The notes beneath the pieces are model-generated. The model was given only the letters and a program-made list of their open reading frames with translations. It did not search any database and had not been told where the DNA came from. 64,000 nucleotides of DNA, taken from positions 20,842,001 through 20,906,000 of the forward strand of contig NC_071347.1 of NCBI RefSeq assembly GCF_027744825.2. Direction: 5' to 3'. This DNA comes from Synchiropus splendidus. Its lineage: Eukaryota > Chordata > Actinopteri > Syngnathiformes > Callionymidae. The position numbers and the translations under genes are program-made. Position 1 is the first letter of the stretch; every line of letters begins with the position of its first letter. Below, piece by piece: positions 45,561 through 58,814 of this stretch.

Positions 45561-46644
45561 ACCCAAAGCAGATCTTCTTTTTAGGCCATTTCCCATCCAG
45601 AGTTGCCTCAGCACGTCCTCCACCTCCACCCCCCCCACCTGTTTTGATCATTCTCCAGTTTCACCTATCCACTTCATGCATGGTTGTCTAGTCAAAAGCA
45701 GCATCAAATACCTTCTGCTGTCTGCTTCTATTCAGCCTCATGTCTCTACATGTCGTGCAGTAAAAGTCAGCGAGGAATGCATTTTTCAAGCTTTTATCAT
45801 AAATAGGTTTGGTTCCCCTGAGTCTACACTGTTCACCTCTTTTTCAAGTTTTGACCCTGTTCACACTCAGCACTATACACTGAACTGACTGCTAATATGC
45901 CAGGTGAAGGACTGCTACACATCACTTCAGTATTTACAGCCACCAATCATGAGGGATAATTCATTTGCCTGACCTCTTTGCAGTACTTCAGCTTACATGG
46001 TAGTAAAAGCATCCACTGGCTGGTCCGCGTCAGGGTGGTCCCGCGACTGTTGTCTGCGCTGAAGAGGAACTTCCCACGAGCATGTGGGTCCTGACATTCA
46101 CTCTCCCGTTACAGGGCGCCTGAGACAGCAGCGCGCACATAAAACAACACGAGAGGAGAGGTAATGAAGTGCTAAACTCTGAGGTCATTGCTCTTCCTCC
46201 GAACCAGAGCTGGGCAACACCGGCGGCAACAACCGGACTTTCTCCCCGCTGTGTTCTCGGTATCGTCTTGATATTGAGTGCGTCGCACTGTAGTACATAC
46301 GCGCCTTTTCACCTTCAACTTCTGGCATTATTTTTATAGCTACAATTTCACAAGCATAATGAATTAAAGGGGGGATCGTTTCGGGATGCGTTCTATCACG
46401 GACAAGAACCTGGAGCAGCTGTGGTCAAGAGACTGGAAGGTAGAAAAGTAGGCAGGAGGCGAGGTTGCAATGGCCTTAGGTAGGAGAACCAGAGGTGCCT
46501 CTACAGGGTAGTCAGGTCTGGGGGCCAGTGATATGGCACCCTGGTGGTCTAGGGTCGCGCCTTGTAAGGTGGTGGGGAAGGAAGTCCAAGCACAGCAGGA
46601 TGGGTCTCTGAGAAGGTGGAGGAAGAGGAATAATGAGGACCTTT

Positions 46645-46890
46645 AAGGCCCTATTATGCTCCTTTTTACGTACGAAATTGTATCCATCCATTTCAAACCA
46701 TGTTGCCTCACTCATCACATGCTTCCATGCTTCCTTCTTTATGATGCTGTTCACCACAATATCCACCGGGGGGAGCAGCCAGAGTCAAAAGTTTATGGCA
46801 ACAACAAACTCCAAAGGGGAAGAAGCATTGATCACGTAGCTCTTCCACCAAAGCAGCGGTCTGTGAGGCCTTTAAATGTATCGCCACTAG
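46645..46890 (+). mobile_element. Unclassified dispersed repeat, copy B
   Basis: Homologous, in opposite orientation, to 24224-24475. Near-terminal TTTAAGGCC (46641-46649) and GAGGCCTTTAAA (46865-46876) suggest short inverted ends. Both copies carry a shared open stretch reading GEQPESKVY-x-NNKLQ. Confidence 0.6.
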
Positions 46891-47855
46891 AGGACGGAGA
46901 ATTTCTGCCATTGTTATGTCTTCTACGTGTCTCACTTGAGCTGCATATCAGGTAGCACTGCCCCCATGGTTTTCGGTGGTACTGCTCCGCTTGGTCCGCA
47001 TCAGTAAGCTTTGTGGAAACGTGCAGAAATCCGCAGAGTTTTGTATGTAATGTTGAGCATCAAAGGGCTTTAAGACTTGACAGTGAAGACCCAAGACCAA
47101 GGACGTGAAGCTGTACCAGATGATCATCAGGTGAGACAGGATCAGGTAGAGGATGGAGACCACAGGGCAGATAATACTTCAGAGCATTTGATAGCAGAAA
47201 TGCTACATTAAAGAGGTGGAAAACTGTCTGTAGAGGGGTCAATGTCCGCCGTCCAAACTCTTGTTGAGAGGACCTGGCCGTCCTCCTGAAGGTCTGCAGG
47301 ACACGATCCCTCTGTGGAGAACCCTCTCTGCTCAGCACGTGTGAGCGAACGCTTAACATCCTCGGGGGTAAGCACACTGATAATTCAGAGGGCTGTTTGC
47401 TCAGAGCGCTGTGCTTTGACACACTACAAAGGTTTCTGTCAGACAGCTGGCATGTTTGACTTCCTCTCTCCAACACATGATTTGTCTTTCAGTCGGGCAC
47501 GACCGTGGGTGGAGCAGCGACTTCCTCCGCACCCAGAGAAAAGGCTGAATGGGGTTAAAAGGAGCCTACTGACCCACAAAAACAAGCTCTCCCATTCATG
47601 GTACTCCCTCATTGCTGGAGTCTGACTCACGAACACCACTCCAGCGCCCCCCCCCCCCCATCCCTCGCCTCCCCAGCAAAACCTTCTCCCACACAACTCA
47701 CCCACTCAAGAAAACCTCTCCTTCTGTCCTCCTCAGTCGGAGAAGCCGCATTCTTGCTCCGCAGTTGCATGTTTCTGCAAATAACTGATGCTAAAATCGC
47801 AAACTAGCTTGATAACCAGTGCTAAACAGACCCTTTGACTCAGTCAATACTTAAT

Positions 47856-48227
47856 GGAAGCGAGTCAAACTCATAGCGCCGGGGTCACATCCGGCCCACA
47901 AGCCATTTACTGTCGCCCGCAAAATCGTTAACACGCATAGTTTGCTCAAAGTCGAATTCCGTACTAATTTAACAAGCAGCAAACAACAACAACCCAGAGA
48001 ATAAAGAGCTTGGAATCCAAGAGAAAGCACGTCAACTTATCAACAATATAATATTTGTTGACGGGAGGGTAAGAAAAGCAAACAGACAAAAAGAGGAGAA
48101 GAAAGTGTGTTTCTTGCGTTACAACGTGGAGATGAAATTGAAGGTTTAGCACCATTGTTCTGAGATAGATTGTTCAGTAAATATGAAATGTGATCATCCC
48201 TTGACTCAGACTGAGTTTGACGCTTCC
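47856..48227 (+). mobile_element. hAT-like non-autonomous transposon, about 370 bp
   Basis: The left end is GGAAGCGAGTCAAACTCA, then GCGCCGGGGTCACATCCGGC and CCGCAAAATCG. The right end on the minus strand is GGAAGCGTCAAACTCAGTCT. The ends are inverted repeats of each other and match the common 'gtgtcaaactcaaggcccggggccaaatccggccc' hAT terminus. No transposase is encoded. Confidence 0.7.
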
Positions 48228-49224
48228 TTTTGACTCATCAAAACTTTACAGCGACGACCTGTGACCAGTCCTTTGGTCCGACAGTCTTGTATTTTTGGGC
48301 TCTTGAGAGTTTGAGATCCAACATCACCTTCTTTTTTTATTACTATTTCTCTCATCACTGTCAACTTTATGTCAGAATTATTTCACGTCCTTTGCTAAAA
48401 TGTATTTTTCTGGTTGCTCATGAGGGGCCGCTTGTTGTGGAAGAGAGAGGTGTGTGGGAAAATTGCATGGAGGCAGCTACTGTGGACCGCTACACAGACA
48501 GAGCAGCCTGTAGCTCCACCATCTGTCACATGGAGTCATGGGACGCTGGTGCTAGCCACCGTTTAGTGCCGACACGGTCGAAAAACAACACGGGAGTATG
48601 TTTAATGTACATTGCACGACTACACCCGCGAATCCCTGGGTTTTCCGTGAATGTTTAGGGGACACATCCATCAAAACTGAAGTTGATTTTTGAACAATGT
48701 TGACAGGGGTCAAGATGAAGAACGGGACCCCAGATAATGAGGTTCATGGATGTGATGATGTGGCCTGGCAGGATGAAGGAGGACGACTGACTGGACCAGG
48801 CAGCCTCTCACAGGGCGTGGCATCTTCGAGACACGATCTCTCCAGTCAGAGCCAACCTAAATCCCGCCCATCTTCCACCAAGTGCTCGCGTGAGGAAAAG
48901 GTCGATATAGCTCTTCAGAAGAATGTAAAAGTTAATGCTCCCACTGGAAAATGGAGAGAGGCGTCTGGTGCGAGCTCACGTGAGCAATTATCCGTCTTCA
49001 AACCGAAATGTCTTTCTGGGAACAAGCCTCCCTCCCTCCCTCCACCGCTGTGCTGCAACAGTAAAGGAGAACTATCACTGGGCAGGAATGTCTCGCTTCA
49101 CCTTTACTATTTATATCGGCACCTTTTGGACAGCGAGAAGGAAAAAGAAACGGCTTTAACAGCGCTATTGTTGCGAGCGCGCAGATGCTATTCACGGATC
49201 CAACTGATGTGGCGACAGTCTAAA

Positions 49225-49325
49225 GCTGTGACATTATAAAGGTCCAGTCATTGAGACGTAATTGGCTGTAAAGAGCCGAGGCTCAACTGGAGCGATTAAT
49301 TAAGGCGTCTGTGTTTTGACTCGCA
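49225..49325. promoter_or_regulatory. Possible conserved non-coding element
   Basis: An evenly mixed stretch containing GTAATTGGCTGTAAAGAGCC and GCGATTAATTAAGGCG, rich in homeobox-type words, with no repeat or coding character. ATTGGCTGTAA also occurs at about 20247-20257. Conservation is inferred from texture only. Confidence 0.2.
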
Positions 49326-49639
49326 AACACGAGTCACTGTTGTGGCTTGTGGGGTTGAGTGAGAGTCGAGCGTGTCGGTTACTTAAACCTTGAGATCGGT
49401 ATTATTGACTCCCACTAAAGGTCGACCAGAGAAACCCACAAGAGAAGAGAAACGTCTTTATATGCTTCAATAAAACCTGTGCAATGCAAAAGTTTTGTCA
49501 TTTTCAGAGATTTTGTATTTAATAAGCACAAGCACGTATTGTCTTGTATAATATTTGACTTCAATGTTGCAATTTTGAACAGTTTAAGGTTATTTGTTGG
49601 TGCGTCAGATTAATCGGCGATTCGACTAACCAGATCAGG

Positions 49640-50125
49640 TCAATACAGTGACAATAGTGTGGGTTCAAAGTGGGATTATAATCCATATTCAGGGTTAGGG
49701 TTAACACACTTAATGTTAAAAGTAGTCAGCAGTCCTGTTTTAAACCAGATTATATTGGTGTTTTGTATAATCTGGATGAAATAAATCATTTATTCCACCA
49801 TTTTAGGTTTAAACTGTTCCTCCAGATCAAGTCTCTGAAATTGATCTGATGATTTACCTGAATATTCCTCCGATTTAGCCCATAATCTGATGTTCACTGA
49901 CGTAAATCAAAGTCAGAAATGTCAGTTTAAGTATTGAAAACATTATGAAAGTGAACGCAGCCATTCAGATTAGACTGTTAACCTGTTGGTGGATGAGGCA
50001 GTAGTTCTGAACACGGGCTCATGAAATATTATCAAAGGTGACTGACTCACTACTCACGGTCAAAGCCACACTGGATTAAATTATGACGCATGTAAACAGA
50101 ATAATTCCATATTTTAATCCGGTGA
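49640..50125. mobile_element. Possible MITE
   Basis: It contains GACGCATGTAAACAGAATAA with TTTTAATCCGG at the right, and GGGATTATAATCC with AGATTATATTGG words at the left. This is the 'cgcatgtaaacagaataa...aatccgg' type often seen at ends of short fish DNA elements. Ends are not resolved. Confidence 0.3.
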
Positions 50126-50894
50126 TAGATCTAAAAATGTCTTCTGGCCTTGACCACATCTGTGTACTTTAAGAGCCTGGAATTAGACTGACGCAACATT
50201 GAACGAAGCCTTTAATGCCACCTTTAATTTCATTTAATAGCACAGAGAATGATGCTTGCAGAAACTCCCTGCCAAAGTCAAAATACGGGGATTACATCGA
50301 GTTAATCCAGCCGTTTCTATCTGACGACAAGTTTCCTTCACGGTGGCACGTTTGTGTTTCCTCCACAATCTTCCCCAGATCCCGCTGTTTACCTTGGGCT
50401 CTCCACGCCGCCGTCCCGCCGGCTGCCAGAGATGAATTGTTTTCTGGCATCTCGGCTCGCGACGCCAATAAATGAGCGAATGTTTACAGGCGATTGGCAA
50501 CACGAGCGCACTTGCTCCTGGAAGGAAAATAAAGGATCGAGGGAGCGATTGTCTCGAGGCTGCTGCGAGATCCTCGGGAAGAGTCAAAGAAAAACACCAC
50601 GTCCTGGGTTTTAATTTTGTCGAGTGGCGAATGTTTTTGTTCAATGTTTGTGTAATTCATCTCAGTCAGCTGCACTTCTCCGGTCGGCTGAGGACTTCTG
50701 CTGAGCCAAATATTTCAGAGGGGGAACCATGTCGCTGTCATCCACTCCGTCATGTCTAACTTTCCTATCCCTTACTGCACTACTTGTTCACTCTTGAAAC
50801 TGGGGATTTGCATCCACTTGAGCAGTGGTTCTACTTTGAGTATCTCCTGGATGACCATGCCTCCAGACACCCTGCAGAGCAAAACTAATCCCAC

Positions 50895-51315
50895 CAGTTG
50901 TATAGTGGTGACGAAAGAGCTGAGCCAAAAGACAAAACTCTCCATTGACTGGAGGAGAGACCAAGTGCGTGTCTCCGGTGAGGGGCCGACCCAGGTCCAG
51001 CAGGAGGGGTGACGTCTCTCAGTAGACCTTAGTAACGGGCAGATGAGGTTTCATGAAACAGTGACCCCATTTTCTGAGCCCACTAGATGTCACTCTTTGC
51101 TTTAAAATCTTTGGATTTGAACATCCATTTTTAAACCAACAGTGCCACCTACTGAACTCTCAAAATAAGGGCACTGTTTCATGAAGCTTCATCAGCACAT
51201 CACCACTAGACTTAGTTCTCCCTGAAGACCTGGTGTGGGGTAAGGAGTCTGGGCCTCTTTATTTCAGCTGCTGCCCCTGCGATGTGACCTTGTTCAGACG
51301 GAGGAAAAGGGATGA
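50895..51315 (+). mobile_element. Non-LTR retrotransposon 3' remnant split by a MITE
   Basis: The left part reads GTGACGAAAGAGCTGAGCC then AAAAGACAAAACTCTCC (family anchor). The right part, after the MITE at 51043-51192, reads GGAGTCTGGGCCTCTTTATT then GCTGCTGCCCCTGCGATGTG and GGATGAATGG (family tail). The two flanks together are one old element in the plus orientation. Confidence 0.65.
51043..51192. mobile_element. 150-bp MITE with 24-bp terminal inverted repeats
   Basis: The left terminus ATGAGGTTTCATGAAACAGT-GACC is the near-exact inverted copy of the right terminus, whose minus strand reads ATGAAGCTTCATGAAACAGT-GCCC. The interior is short and non-coding and contains the AGTGCCACCTACTGA block. 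Superfamily unknown. CAG on both sides may be part of a target duplication. Confidence 0.75.
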
Positions 51316-51339
51316 ATGGGGATGAAATATTCACCAGAT

Positions 51340-52030
51340 AAAGTAAACTATTATTACATTTTGGGGAAGTATTTCCCTCATCCCATTAATTGAGAAGATT
51401 GTGAACCAAGTAAATTGTTAACTTACTAACAACTATCGTGGAACCGACCACAAAAATAAATGAAGCAACCAAATGTTGATCTTATGTTGAAAGGGATCCA
51501 TGAAAAAAAGAAATACTTGGAAAAAAGCAGAAAAAAATGATGGTACAGAAACATTATATTTGTAGTAAATATCATATCATATTGGAGTAAATATCATCAC
51601 TGTGTGTGTGTGGTGGGGGGTGTGTGTGAGGGGGTTTGGGGGGTGACATTGCAAGAGTAGCTTTGACACTACATGGAGTTCAGCTTAACAGTACCCTTGT
51701 ACAAACATCTGTACTGTAGTTATTTCTATTTTTCTTGAAGAAAAAAAGCATGTTTTGTGTTGCAAGCTAAAAGCAATATTTTTTTTTATCCACCCCCCAA
51801 AAAAATGAGGCAAAAAGCCATTGAAATCACTCAATGTAGGCCAAAATACCTTGTGTATGTAAATTCCAATTGAATGTGAAATTATTCAAAGACGAAGGAG
51901 AAGACTGAAAAAAACTTCTTATACTACTTAATCTGAAAGATACGTGGGTGGAAAATAACTGTAGTTGAAATGAGTTTTAATCAGTATTTTCGATCAATAT
52001 CAGGTATTGATGTTCACCTGTCCAAAAAAC
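51340..52030. other. AT-rich intergenic, no gene seen
   Basis: A-rich mixed sequence around the G-rich tract, with several A runs and no coding potential. Confidence 0.5.
51601..51647 (+). repeat. G-rich/GT-rich tract
   Basis: TGTGTGTGTGTGGTGGGGGG, then TGTGTGTGAGGGGG and TTTGGGGGGTGA. Three G runs of 5-6 plus GG doublets give modest G-quadruplex potential. Confidence 0.6.
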
Positions 52031-53630
52031 TGCATTAATCTGGTTCATATTCCCCAGATTATGTCCATCAGAGCAAACGACTGATAAACATCCAGCGGAT
52101 TAGGTCCAGATCTCGATGTGACTGTGGCGACGCCCACAATAAAGGCTCAGTAAAGTTCCCAGCAGCGACCTCAGGTCTGAGCTGAAGAAGCTTTATTGTA
52201 CCAGCAACTTGAAGATGAAGGGATTTGAACTCTCTTACGAGGAGTAAATAACTGGCAGCCCGTATTTACTGAGAGATAAGGACCGCGAGGAGCAGAGGCG
52301 GCGAGCCATGCCGGCGTGTCGGCTTGTTTTTCGCTGAAGCATCCACAATGTTCAAGATAAGAACATAGAGTTGTGAGAGTTTGTCGTGGAAGGTCACGTG
52401 ACAAGTTCAGTTCTACAAACCGTGTTGCAGATTATCGTGACGCTAACAATGAGAATCCACTCATCGGTCTGGTGTCTTCCACTGTCTTTGATGTCCTCCT
52501 CTTCGGTGATTTCCCCGGGTCTCCTCTGTTCCACCTCTCTGGACAGACGCGTCGGCGTTACTCACAAAAGGCTCCTTTAATCTTGGCGGGGAAGAGAGCA
52601 GGAATGCATATTTATTGCAGCAGCGTGTCTCTGCCAGCAGAGTTAGAATTACTGCCGCGTGTGATCACAGTAATTATCCAGTTCACAGTAGCCCGTGCTC
52701 CAGTCATCACGACTCGATGCTGTCTGTCGTCAAGTGCCTCCACTGACTCATGTGCGTCAGGGCTGGGAGGGCAGGGGGGACATGCTGATGTCAGGGACGA
52801 ACGTGCCATAGTGCCGGCAAGGCTTCGCACCTCAGAGCCAGAAGATTGATGTCGGGTGACGTGGAAGTGTTGAAACAATTCCTCAGAGCGTGGAGTAGCG
52901 TTGAACTGGAGGATTCGAGGTGGCGCTCCAAGTGTCAAGGACGTTAAACCAGGTCACCACTGAGAGAGACAAACCTGCGTCGCTCCTGTAGAAACTTACT
53001 CTTAACTTCACTCAGCAGCAGAGCGACATCTGGATGCATCTAACTGTTCGACTAAAAAAAAGATTTAGACGGGCTAAGTGGGTCACTGCCATGGTCTCTC
53101 TGCCATGGAACAGACTCGGAAACTGAGATGGGGAAGTGCAGACCTACAGGGGAGAGACTGTGATGATGCTTCATGCATGAGTCAAAATAAACACAGGACG
53201 TAGATGACATTTTGGAGACGGAAGATGAGGTTGGTTGCAGGGGATGAGAGGAAGAGACGGGAGTGAATGGGTCGGACACGTATTGTTCCAAGTGTGAGGC
53301 AGAAGAGTCAAGTCCGTCTTAAGGATCACCACCCCATGGCCTAACCTTCACCCCCAACTCTTCATCCCTTTTTAACGTGTTGCACTGTCTGGTGAAGTGA
53401 CCCTGCCTCAGGATACCTTAGAAAAGTCTCATGCATCGACATGCAACGCAGAAGAGTTACTTCTGCCTGACCCTGGGATGCAAGGGTCCACTCGGGAAAC
53501 AGGTTCCCAAGTGATGATTGGTCCAAGAATGAGCTGAGGAGGCTTGAGATATGGTAGGAACAGACAAGCTCAAAAAGAATTCTGGGTCAGTGGGGAAACA
53601 GAATGCCTGCACCAGGTTTATACTTTTATA
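52031..53630. other. Intergenic, no gene seen
   Basis: Mixed composition. At about 52600-52700 the sequence (GCATATTTATTGCAGCAGCG, ATCACAGTAATTATCCAG) looks like conserved non-coding DNA, from texture alone. The 158-residue frame at 52373-52849 resembles nothing known. Confidence 0.4.
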
Positions 53631-53635
53631 CTTTT

Positions 53636-53795
53636 TTACATTGAACTTTTGTTTTGTGGGGACATTTCTTCTGGATCCCACTAGGTCAAGCCTCAAACTG
53701 AATTGTTTTGGACATAGTAAAAGGTGAGAGGCTGGGGAAAGGGTTATTGCAATGGAACAGTTGTGAAACTGTGTGTGTGTGCCTGTGCGTGTGTG
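53636..53795 (+). repeat. Teleost GGGGACA/CACTAGGTCAAGCC dispersed repeat, third copy
   Basis: TTTTGTGGGGACATTTCTTC, CTGGATCCCACTAGGTCAAG and CCTCAAACTG match the second round of the repeat at 9955-10020, ending in a short TG run. Only the central block is preserved. Confidence 0.6.
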
Positions 53796-54104
53796 AGATG
53801 AAAAAGAAGTTTGTCCACTTTCATCCTGAAATAAATGACTGTTATGCTTTTCCTCGGGGGCGGCGCTGACCTGGTGCTGGTTTGAAGCCCAGTGGGTCAG
53901 CAGAACTTCATCAACATCAAAGTCCAGAGTCAAGTGTTGTTGGCCATTAGCTTTCTTCATCTTCATTATCATCCCTGGCTTCATTCAACAAAGAAGCTTT
54001 TGTCATGATGTCGACACCAGGGACAAACCGTGTATTATCTCAGCCCCCCAGAAGAAGAGGGTCCATTCCAGGTCGAGGCTAGGTTTGAATCGATCTGTGC
54101 TTGA

Positions 54105-54255
54105 GTGGCCTTCACTCTGGTTTCCACCCACAGTCCAACAACATCGAGGTTCCTTGGTGTGTGTGTGAGTGCCAGCCTATATGAGCACTGTGATGGACCG
54201 GTACTGGGTGTCCCCATCACTCACCCCAGGTAGCTGGGATCGACATCAAGCTGAG
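54105..54255 (+). mobile_element. L2-like retroelement tail fragment
   Basis: TCTGGTTTCCACCCACAGTC, CAACAACATCGAGGTTCC, GTGTGTGTGTGAGTGCCAGC, GTGATGGACCGGTACTGGGT and CCCAGGTAGCTGGGATCGAC follow the fish L2-type tail from the cloning-gap block to the 'gctgggat' block. Confidence 0.7.
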
Positions 54256-57200
54256 GTTTACGTTGTAAATGAGCTTCTTTTTGGATATGAAAAATGCAAC
54301 TGGTGTTTAAAGAAGTCACCCCAGACATTTGACTCCTTTGGATCCGAACGATTCAAAGTTCAGCTGACAGTCGGGTTACATAACAATCCTGCTATTATTT
54401 TGTTGAACGCACGACCAAAACAAACGGGCGGGTGGGCCATGTGGAAAGAGTTCTGCAGCCATCGGGCCGGTTCCGTACCGCGGCGTGTTTCGCTGCGAGC
54501 TACTTTAAATGTTTCCTCTCCGACACTGCGAGGAAATTGGAAACATTCAGATCCCACTAATATTTATCCGCAGTTAAAGAAGATCAATTATGGTTGATCT
54601 CCGACAAAGAGCGTGGAAATCCCTGATCCTGTTAAATATTTGGAGGAAACACTAACAGCATCGCATGAGTTCACGCTGTTGAGTTCGGTCTCAACAATTA
54701 CGGCGGTTCAAATGAAGCCGTTATGGAAGGCAGATGTTCCTGTAGCCGATGCTAACAGCTAGTGTCTGGGCGAGGACAAGAGACAAGTGTCCAGCCACGA
54801 AGGACCTCGCTCATGCTGAGGTCTACAGGTGAATTCAGATTGGGGAGACAGGACCATGAGATCACTGCTGTGTTAAGTCTGTGGTTATGATAGTTAACTA
54901 TGGGGAACTTCAAAATGGACAAAAAGTATAAAGTAGAAACACATTCAATGGAGATCATGTGGAGATGGGCTTGATGGTCTTGTTCCTCTTCCTCTCAGAA
55001 GTGTGACTTCCGTTCTCCAGGGAAGGACCTCTCTTCTTCAGGGTGGGACGTCTCTTCTTGAAGTAGGACTCCCCCAAAGTGGGACTCGTCTTACTTCTCT
55101 TCCTCGAGGTGGGATCTTGATGAGACAGACTTGTGTTTGTTTCCGGTGCGGAACCTCAGGGTGGGCTTCCTGTAAAAGGTAAAGTCTAACTAAACAATGT
55201 GTAACCTGTAGAGTAGTTACGCAAAGAATACGTGAAATTTGCCATAACCTTACAGCGGTAAGAAAGTGTGAGTGACAGGTGAAGACGCGAAACAAGTGAT
55301 TTTCCGTAGGAGAGGAGACAGACCAGGGTCATATGACACAGAGACTGAGTCTGTCTTCGTGTAAAGAAGATGCTCTAGGGGCTCATCATGGTGCCATGAG
55401 AAGGACCAACACATTTTAAGTCTTTAGACGTAAGCCTTTTACAATTGTCACGTCTAGTGGGGGTAGTAGACATTCTCAGTGGCGCTACACTTCTGATGCT
55501 ACTTGATGTATACAGTACAATCTGTGCTTATGACCTTGACGTCACGCGTCAAGGGCACAGCCCACGGTGACCCAGAAGACGGAGAAGTCCACTTGATAAT
55601 AATCAATGTGTGATGCCTTGGGGGTGAGAAAGCGTTTGCCGGTGGGGACAGGGTGGTGTCACGAGCTGGACAGCTGAGGGAAGAAGTATTGGTACATACC
55701 TGAGAGTATGTGATCTGAAGAAAGAGGACAGGGACATGTGCAGGTCATGGAACGTGATTATTTAGTCAGAGGAAATTGCAGCGGAATACCACACGGTTAC
55801 GGAGATGAACAGCACCAGTATCCTTAGATGTAGGTGGGCTTCCCTCAGTGGACCCAACTGGGCCGTCCTCACAGGGCAACCTTCTTTGGATATTGATGAA
55901 GAAGGTGGTGGGGCCCATGCATCACGAGAGGCTGCAGCTGGTCCAAAATGGCCGCCACCATCTACTCTGCCTGTTGTACCGGCTGCACCAGGGAAGCTGC
56001 TGTTGATGGTCGGTGGGTCCAAGCAGGCGTGTCTGTGGCCAACTCCTGCTTTGAAAGTCACCATCACCGATCAGAGAATCTGAGAAATCAAATGTGTTTT
56101 TACTTTCCCGCTTTAAAGTGAGGCAAAGCTGTCATAACAATCCTTAATTTCGAGCAGCGCGCTGTAATGAAAACGTCCTCCCGACTCCAAGCCTTCCATC
56201 TCCGCCAGCAGAAATGATAGAGAGAGTCGTGATAAATGATTTTTTGGCTTGTGATCTTCGGCGCAGCATTCTTTCCTCTCCTGGAGCATGTGTGACCCCT
56301 GTCTTTATTTTCGCTTCCCTCTCCCTCCTTTCATCTGAGGCCAGACTCGCCAGCTCCTCTCTGCGGTTGCGTCTTTTGTCGTGTGGACGTCCTCCAGATG
56401 AAACCTCCAGCAAGATCGATGCGACGGCGTCCACCATCAGTCAAACTGCTCTCTTGCACTAGTCATTGGATTTCAAGATAAAAGTCGGTTCATTCCAGTT
56501 TATGGCTTTATGTGATGCGATATGTATGTTCGTGTCTTGTCACTGACTGCGGCTCCATGCAGAGCACAGCTCGACTAAGGCAATAGCTCCATTAAGCCAC
56601 TGAGTGCCATTGCGTCATGCTCTCCCAGTTTACATTGAAAGCTATGAGTAGTTCACCTCCGTGTGGATGGGTGGCGCCGTGACCTGTTCAGTCCTTCCGG
56701 TTCCTCTGACCATAGAGGAAGAGCAAAGGAAGCTGACCGGAACCGTTTCAGACTGTTATATTGAACTGTGTAGACAGCGATGGTACTGACCGATGAATTA
56801 GTTTCACTTGAGAGGTCCAGAACCAGCGCGACGTAGCAATGCTTCAGCGCCGTCGCCGTCATGGAGCTGTCTTCATCGCCAAACAAACAAGCTTTGTTCG
56901 GCAGGATTTGGGACACGTTTCTGGACAAAAGGAAATATTCTGGAGACTGTCAAAGTATCACAAGACAACACAGAATGATAGATGTGGAGGATCTGAAGCA
57001 CAGAGGCGCACCTTTTACTAAGCTAGCAAACATGCTAATGCGGAGCTAGTGTCGTCTCCTGAAACCAACAAACCACGTCTTCTACTCTTCTTGTGGGAAC
57101 TAACAATACAAACGACCTGAGTGAAGGAAGTTGGAGACAATTCTGCAGATCATGATCGTGGTCAGTTCCACAACACAGCGTTTGTCATGTGATCGTCGCA

Positions 57201-58810
57201 AACATCGGCTCAAATCGGGGAACACACACACTGCATCAGGCTACACACAAGACTTCTCCGTTGTATAGAAGGGTATTAGACACCATTAAATAAGTGTCGG
57301 AGTTTGTTTACTAACACTGCGTAGCTGAAGCTTCACATCAGTCCGGTCGTAGTCCAGCTACAGGCTACATGCTAGCTTAGCCCAGCTATTACCCGCATGA
57401 TCCTGGTCCTGTAGTCCGACTAAAAGAAATTCAGCTGTTTACAAGCATTTTAAGTCCGAACTTAGTCCAGACTAACGCAATAATTCGGTTTTCTGAGCCG
57501 TCATGTGACCGCAGTCAGAGTTTTCCCTTCCACAATGCTAGCTATTCACTTCAGGCCTTGAGTAAAGGAGTTAGCCAGATAAAGTAGCAGACGTCAACAT
57601 CTGTCCGCACGTGCTATTGAGAAGAAGCCTCGGCCCAAATCATGAAGCTGTTGAGTTCACAATCTAGAAGGAGAGCAACGTGTGTCACTCAGTAAATTAT
57701 TTTGATCTTGTTTAGAATTTCCACACTGAGTAACTCTCACTGTCTGGAAACGCTTTTGTCTCTCATTACTGCTGTTTTATTCCTCGCAGTTTAACTGAAT
57801 ATCAATCAGCACTGACTCTGTTGAGTCTTGAATTAGTATTGACTCAGCAGCCATATCGAAATGAAGCCAAGATAGCCACAAGATTAGAAACAGCCTGGGG
57901 CGCTCCTCACTACACCCTGAAAATTCCAGGCACTTATCAAGGCGTCTGTTGGCGAAGGCTGGGTGTCAGAGCCACGACAGGTGATGCTGGCTCGGTTTGG
58001 CAGGCGCTGTCTGCAGTCTTGTCTCGACCTGGTGGATCGGCTCGAGCGACGGCCACCTGGGCCGGCTCTCGGTGTTTGTGTGAACATGTGTGTGAGCTGC
58101 TCCTCACCCCCCTCACCACCTTCCTTTTTTCTTCCTGCCGCAAAGAGCAGAGAAATGCTGAAGGAAAACAAACCAAAAGATATGGCTTTGAAAATGGATC
58201 CATCCCAGCAGCCGTCGAGCGCCGCCGCCACCCTTGAATTCAGACTGTATGAGTAAACCTCTCTCCATCGCACGCAACAGAAGGGGGTGGAGGGGAGAGG
58301 GAGCCCATAGGACCATGGCAGGGGAAGGTTCGAAAAGCAGGAATTAACAGACCCGATTACACTTAAGAAGGAGTTATAGGTCTTGACAAGATGAGGTGAC
58401 ACAAAGGTTTTGTAGCGGCTATGAAGCTCCGTAATTGTCCTTCATTTTGACTGAAGGCACTTTCCCTCTCAACAGTTCCCCATTGAAGTGGCCATTTAGC
58501 AGCAGAAGAAGGAGCCAAAAATAGAAGACATCAGACTTTATCACCTTGTAAAGCGGCTGCGGCAAAACCTCTGGTTTTAACTTCACGTTTCTGCTGATGT
58601 GGGAAAACCCTGGTCTGGTTTTTCAATGCCTTTGATGGAGCTGTGCATTAACACATCAAACCAAAATAAGTTCATTTGAAGACGAAACACTTTGAGCCTG
58701 TCATAATTAGATGGGGTCATGAAGTGGCAGTGAGAGGTGAAATAACTTGTAACTGTCACAGGCCGACTGCAGGGAGAGTGACGTACTGTAGGCGGGGCGC
58801 CTCGCTTGTG
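54256..58810. other. Intergenic, no gene seen
   Basis: Mixed sequence without a recognised gene or clear repeat. The 172-residue minus frame at 57884-58402 and the 138-residue plus frame at 57821-58237 overlap each other on opposite strands and match nothing known. Confidence 0.45.
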
Positions 58811-58814
58811 CTGA

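Noticed and set aside
48697..49239. 180-codon plus-strand frame
   Set aside because: No recognisable domain, no splice sites or promoter context. Its length is within reach of chance for a window of this size.
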